A stretch of 64,000 bases of DNA from Holothuria scabra. Taxonomy: Eukaryota; Echinodermata; Holothuroidea; Aspidochirotida; Holothuriidae. How positions within the stretch are numbered: the stretch's first letter is position 1; each line of letters begins with the position of its first letter. The notes beneath the pieces are model-generated. The model was not told where the DNA came from. It searched no databases and worked only from the letters and a program-made list of their open reading frames with translations. Both the position numbers and the translations under genes were made by a program. Location of the stretch: positions 12,718,866 to 12,782,865 of the forward strand of contig CM074185.1 in the NCBI GenBank assembly GCA_037179385.1. The letters are read 5' to 3'. This document shows positions 60,655-64,000 of the stretch, piece by piece.

Positions 60655-62670
60655 GCTAGACTTGCCCAAGGGCCCGCTATTAAATGCCAATTTACAGACG
60701 TTTCCTCACAGGTATTGTCATGTGTGGCCCTGAAAGAACAGACCATAAGCAATTTATCACAACAGGAATTAGAAAGGAATATGACAAATCATCTTCAAAT
60801 TAATAAAAGATACAAATGATGGATGAAAAAGCATGGCTAACATTAATGTAACTTGCAAGAAGCTTGATAATACCATCCTAAAATTGTGGACAGGTGTGAC
60901 TGCATGCCTGGGAGCATATTTTACAGTTTCAGCAAACTTTATGGAAAGTTGAACACGATTTCAAAATGGCATACGCAGTCATGCACCTCGACTAAAAATA
61001 CTTTAAAGCATTTATCAGCTGATTTTAACAGGCATATACACTCCTGTTTATTTCTTGCCAATTCCACCCTGTTACATGATGCAATATATCGTGCAGTGAT
61101 GTACGTCCTTAAAGGGATATGTGAAATTAACCAATTTTTATCTCATCATTAAATGTTATTTTTCAGTTTCACAGGAAAATTGTTTGACAACGACAAGGTA
61201 ATAATCCAACCTTGCCAATCCTCATCTACAAATTAATGGTTCATGATCGGATGATTGCAATGATTCAATTCAGTTTCATGGCCTTCTGCAAGCTGGGGGG
61301 GGGGGGGGAAAAGGGGGACCTGTCTCCCTCTTGGAAAATCAAACTTGTGAAAAAATGAATAAAGAACTAAAACCAAAAAAAAATTACGAATAAATCATCA
61401 AAATATCTTCACCCAAAACGTCAGTTTCTACTCGTGAAATATGCGGACATTTGATCAGGAATAGCAAAAGAAAAGATGGTATGCTGAATAGTGAAATCGT
61501 TATTTGGGAACCATCATTCGTGATATGTATCAGTTGTAAGTTTTATCGTGCATATTTGTGCGAGGCCATGACCGAGTAGCAGATTTCCCTGCAACAACTT
61601 TTACATTGAAAATTCTAAAAATCTAAAAATCACATACATGAGATTCCTGTTTCAGGGCTGGGTACATGCAGCTTAGAACAATAGCCAAGTGTCGTTTCCC
61701 GCCATCTGGAAGGTTTGTAAGGCCCAACATTTTCTTGTACGCTCCACACCAACTAATGGTGGGGCTCTGCTTAGATGTACACAATTCCATCATCCATGAA
61801 GGACCTTGCCCCCCTTGTAAAAATTTCTGTGGACGCCAATGTTCAGCTTTACAAAATTTCTGACCACATTTTTTCCAATTATGCACAAAAGTGGTTACAA
61901 GCCAGGATACAAACACACAAATTAATATTTTGAATATCTATTGAATGTAGAAACTTGAATTAAAGGGCAAGAGTAGTTGCCCCAATTTGAAGTAATGTAG
62001 ACTGTTTTGTTTTATGATTGGCTATTGAAAGTCATGGGAAAACATTTCTCTGCATACATGCATGAAACTCAACTTCATTGGTTAACCAGAAAAGGCAATA
62101 GTTAATTCATATAACATGAAGAAAGATGCTTTAAAGGGAAGTATGAAAAAAACTGTGAAATTTAGTTGTAGCTTAAATAAGTACAGAGGGGGATTTGACC
62201 TTTCAGCTAATAACCCTTAACTGTCATGTGGTACAGAAGTAACCTTTACACCCTCCTTCATAGTTATCAACATAAACTCAATATACCCCTTTAAATCAGT
62301 AGTCGTTTGTAAAGACCAACAGAAATTGCAAATCGCACACAATAGGAATAAATGACTTCCAGTTTATCCTTTTATTCTGCAAAAGACTTGCCCAAGGGAC
62401 CACTGTGATAAATGCCAATTTATGGCCTTACAAATACTGTCCTTTGAAGTCCTTCTGGAACAGACCAGAACAATTTGGCAAGCTGAGAGGAGAGAAACAT
62501 GACTTATATTGTAAGATGAATTAACCGAGAAACAAAGAATGAAATATGTATTGTAAACATTAATGTACCATGTACGTGAGACGTTTGGTGTGCCTGAGGG
62601 GAAGGAAAGCTTTGAATGTTTCTTGAAAGCTCTAGATCAAAATCTGAAAATGGCATGTTGCGCATGTCAC
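60655..62670. repeat. Two diverged copies, 60655-60985 and 62380-62670
   Basis: Shared in order: GACTTGCCCAAGGGMCC, AAATGCCAATTTA, GAACAGACCA, AACATTAATGTA and AAAATGGCAT. Both are in the same orientation, about 1.7 kb apart. Function unknown. Confidence 0.5.
61960..62140 (-). mobile_element. MITE family 2, partial inverted copy
   Basis: TTAAAGGGCAAGAGTAGTTG begins the minus-strand copy, with TATGATTGGCTATTGAAAGT inside. The far end is unclear. Confidence 0.6.
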
Positions 62671-62681
62671 GTTTCCAACTG

Positions 62682-62929
62682 AAAGGGCATGAGCAGTCAT
62701 CCAAAATTTATTTTTAAGCTGAAGCTTATTTTCTTCTTGTTGCTCTTCAAAGTAGTTTTTGTAATATTTTAGGATTCCAATATTGCATATTCAAGGTAAT
62801 CCAGGAACTACTAGTAAATTTCACATCTGAGAAGAAAAGATATTGCTATTTGAATTCCAAAAAGCCAGTCAGGAAACAAAACAATCTACTACACTTTTTC
62901 AAGTTGGGGTAACAGCTCTTGCCCTTTAA
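62682..62929 (+). mobile_element. MITE family 2, full copy
   Basis: Starts AAAGGGCATGAGCAGTCATC and ends GTTGGGGTAACAGCTCTTGC with CCTTTAA, so the ends are inverted repeats of each other. Core TTCCAATATTGCATATTCAA. Confidence 0.8.
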
Positions 62930-63374
62930 ATTAGACACTTATCACCACAAATTTCATTTTATCCTTGGGAAGGAAAATTCTTGCTTGTACCTCCCAAGAT
63001 TCAAATCAGGCACAGTTCCACTTGGATGTTTCAAGAGCAAGTAGCAACTCCCTCTGGACCCCATCATTTTTTACCTTGATGGAATCTATGCATGTCCCCA
63101 AATTTGCAACGGATATGCATTTTAGAAACTAACAGAAAAGGAAGGCAAATAAGTGATAGCACCCTCAGTTATCAAGACTAGCTCTGAACCAGCCAACAAA
63201 ATACTTACATATTGAATGATGAATTTTGGTTCATTATATGCTTGTAATTATAGGGAATGGATAAAAAAAATACCCAAGTGCATTTTGCATGCCTTTAAAA
63301 TTCCAGTGCACAAAATCTAACATCCAATACGTTTTGAACCATACAAAAGCCAAATCTATTCAATACAGTTACCA

Positions 63375-64000
63375 ACTCTTAAAGGACCAGTTCTCTCACC
63401 TCAAGCAGTAAAAATTCTCCTAACCTTCTTACTTAAGCCCCTCCCACAATTGTCTGAAATTCATCCTCATCCAGATACAATCTCAGTTTATTGCTTCTAG
63501 GTGAGTATAGAAAAACTTCATTTATATAATCAAAACACTCTCAGTACCATCCATGCTGTGTTATATAAGCTTTGGTACTCTGCATTGTTTGAATTAGCTG
63601 TCAACATGTCGAAAAAAAGTCCATTAGCCAAGTGCAGCACTATCTGTGGCTCTCTCCACCTATCTCCAGAGTTGTTATTTCTGCTTAATCTATTGAGCAA
63701 ACAAGCTACCAATTAGTCCCCATTGACCACAACTTCCTTATCAACAAGATACTGGAACTACTTGCTGTTAATTGTTTATTGAATCTATTGTTTGAGATTA
63801 TGCACCACTGTTCAGCCTTCAGGATTAGTACAAGATGGAGAGGAGTGAGGAAGCAAGGTGTGAGATAATGACTCATGCTCAATGTCCAAAATCCCGTTGA
63901 GACAGCCACTCGACGGGATTTTGAGTTTTCAGGAGGTGCAGCATTTCAGTAATGGGCTCTGTGACGGCATGAATCAAAGAGCTGAGCCAATTGAGAATTT
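63375..64000 (+). mobile_element. MITE family 1 split by a nested insertion
   Basis: The left half runs from CTTAAAGGACCAGTTCTCTC to TTAGCTGTCAA at 63604. The family sequence resumes at ATCAAAGAGCTGAGCCAATT (63973) up to the window end. The 63605-63972 segment is foreign to the family. Confidence 0.8.
63605..63972. mobile_element. Inserted element inside MITE family 1
   Basis: About 368 bp, starting CATGTCG and ending GACGGCATGA, with imperfect inverted ends (AGTCCATTAG...TGCAGCAC against AGCCCATTAC...TGCTGCAC). It holds an internal perfect hairpin AAAATCCCGT / ACGGGATTTT at 63889-63923. No transposase frame is seen. Confidence 0.6.

Larger units (their letters stand above)
59571..64000 (-). 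other. Partial GABBR1 intron (5' of exon 1 of window)
   Basis: No exon encoding the preceding flytrap segment was found here on the minus strand. The stretch holds a SINE (59620-59785), two diverged copies of one sequence (60655-60985 and 62380-62670), a poly-G run (61296-61308), part of a repeat also found near 1700 (61700-61800), TTAA-type MITEs (61960-62140, 62682-62929) and a MITE split by a nested insertion at the window end (63375-64000). Confidence 0.7.

Noticed and set aside
61623..61916. Missing upstream GABBR1 exon in the 97-residue minus-strand frame
   Set aside because: The frame overlaps the dispersed repeat also seen near 1740 and shows no flytrap-domain sequence.

Overview
This window is animal genomic DNA, AT-rich, with spliced exons, large introns and many interspersed repeats. 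It contains one recognisable protein-coding gene, on the minus strand: the 3' part of a metabotropic GABA-B receptor subunit 1 gene (GABBR1 / GABA-B-R1 type). I assembled 13 coding exons by eye between 59570 and 14273. All internal splice sites are GT/AG, all phases join correctly, and together they give 1878 nt, that is 625 codons plus a stop. The encoded part runs from the middle of the extracellular Venus-flytrap domain through all seven membrane segments and the cytoplasmic coiled coil to the C-terminus. The signal peptide and the first lobe of the ligand domain must lie beyond position 64000.

The subunit-1 assignment rests on the retained GABA-contacting positions (GWYPDNW and ESPLAYD), on TM6-TM7 sequence closest to GABBR1, and on a post-TM7 tail (FVPKVLEI...) followed by a coiled coil that aligns without gaps to GABBR1 proteins. 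Unusual points are a basic insertion in intracellular loop 2 (KRKRKK), the lack of an RSRR retention signal after the coiled coil, and a C-terminus (ETYI) that fits a class I PDZ ligand.

Layout. 1-14272: flank 3' of the stop (3' UTR of unknown length, then intergenic), dense in repeats and with no gene I can recognise. 14273-23465: nine compact exons for the transmembrane region and tail. 27867-42645: four exons for the second half of the ligand-binding domain, separated by introns of up to 10.6 kb. 42646-59378: a 16.7 kb intron holding two tandem-repeat arrays and a CpG-rich accessory stretch. 59379-59570: the first exon in the window. 59571-64000: part of the next intron.

The rest is mostly small non-autonomous mobile DNA: a tRNA-derived SINE family (about ten copies), several TIR (MITE) families, several flanked by TTAA, a hAT-like MITE with an exact 8-bp target duplication, long fold-back inverted repeats, and tandem arrays carrying repeated nuclear-receptor-type (AGGTCAAAGGTCA) and RFX X-box-type motifs. 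Two nested insertions are visible. The repeat style and the protein suggest a marine invertebrate, perhaps an echinoderm or another deuterostome, but the species cannot be fixed by reading alone. I found no convincing second gene, functional tRNA, CRISPR array or autonomous transposon.
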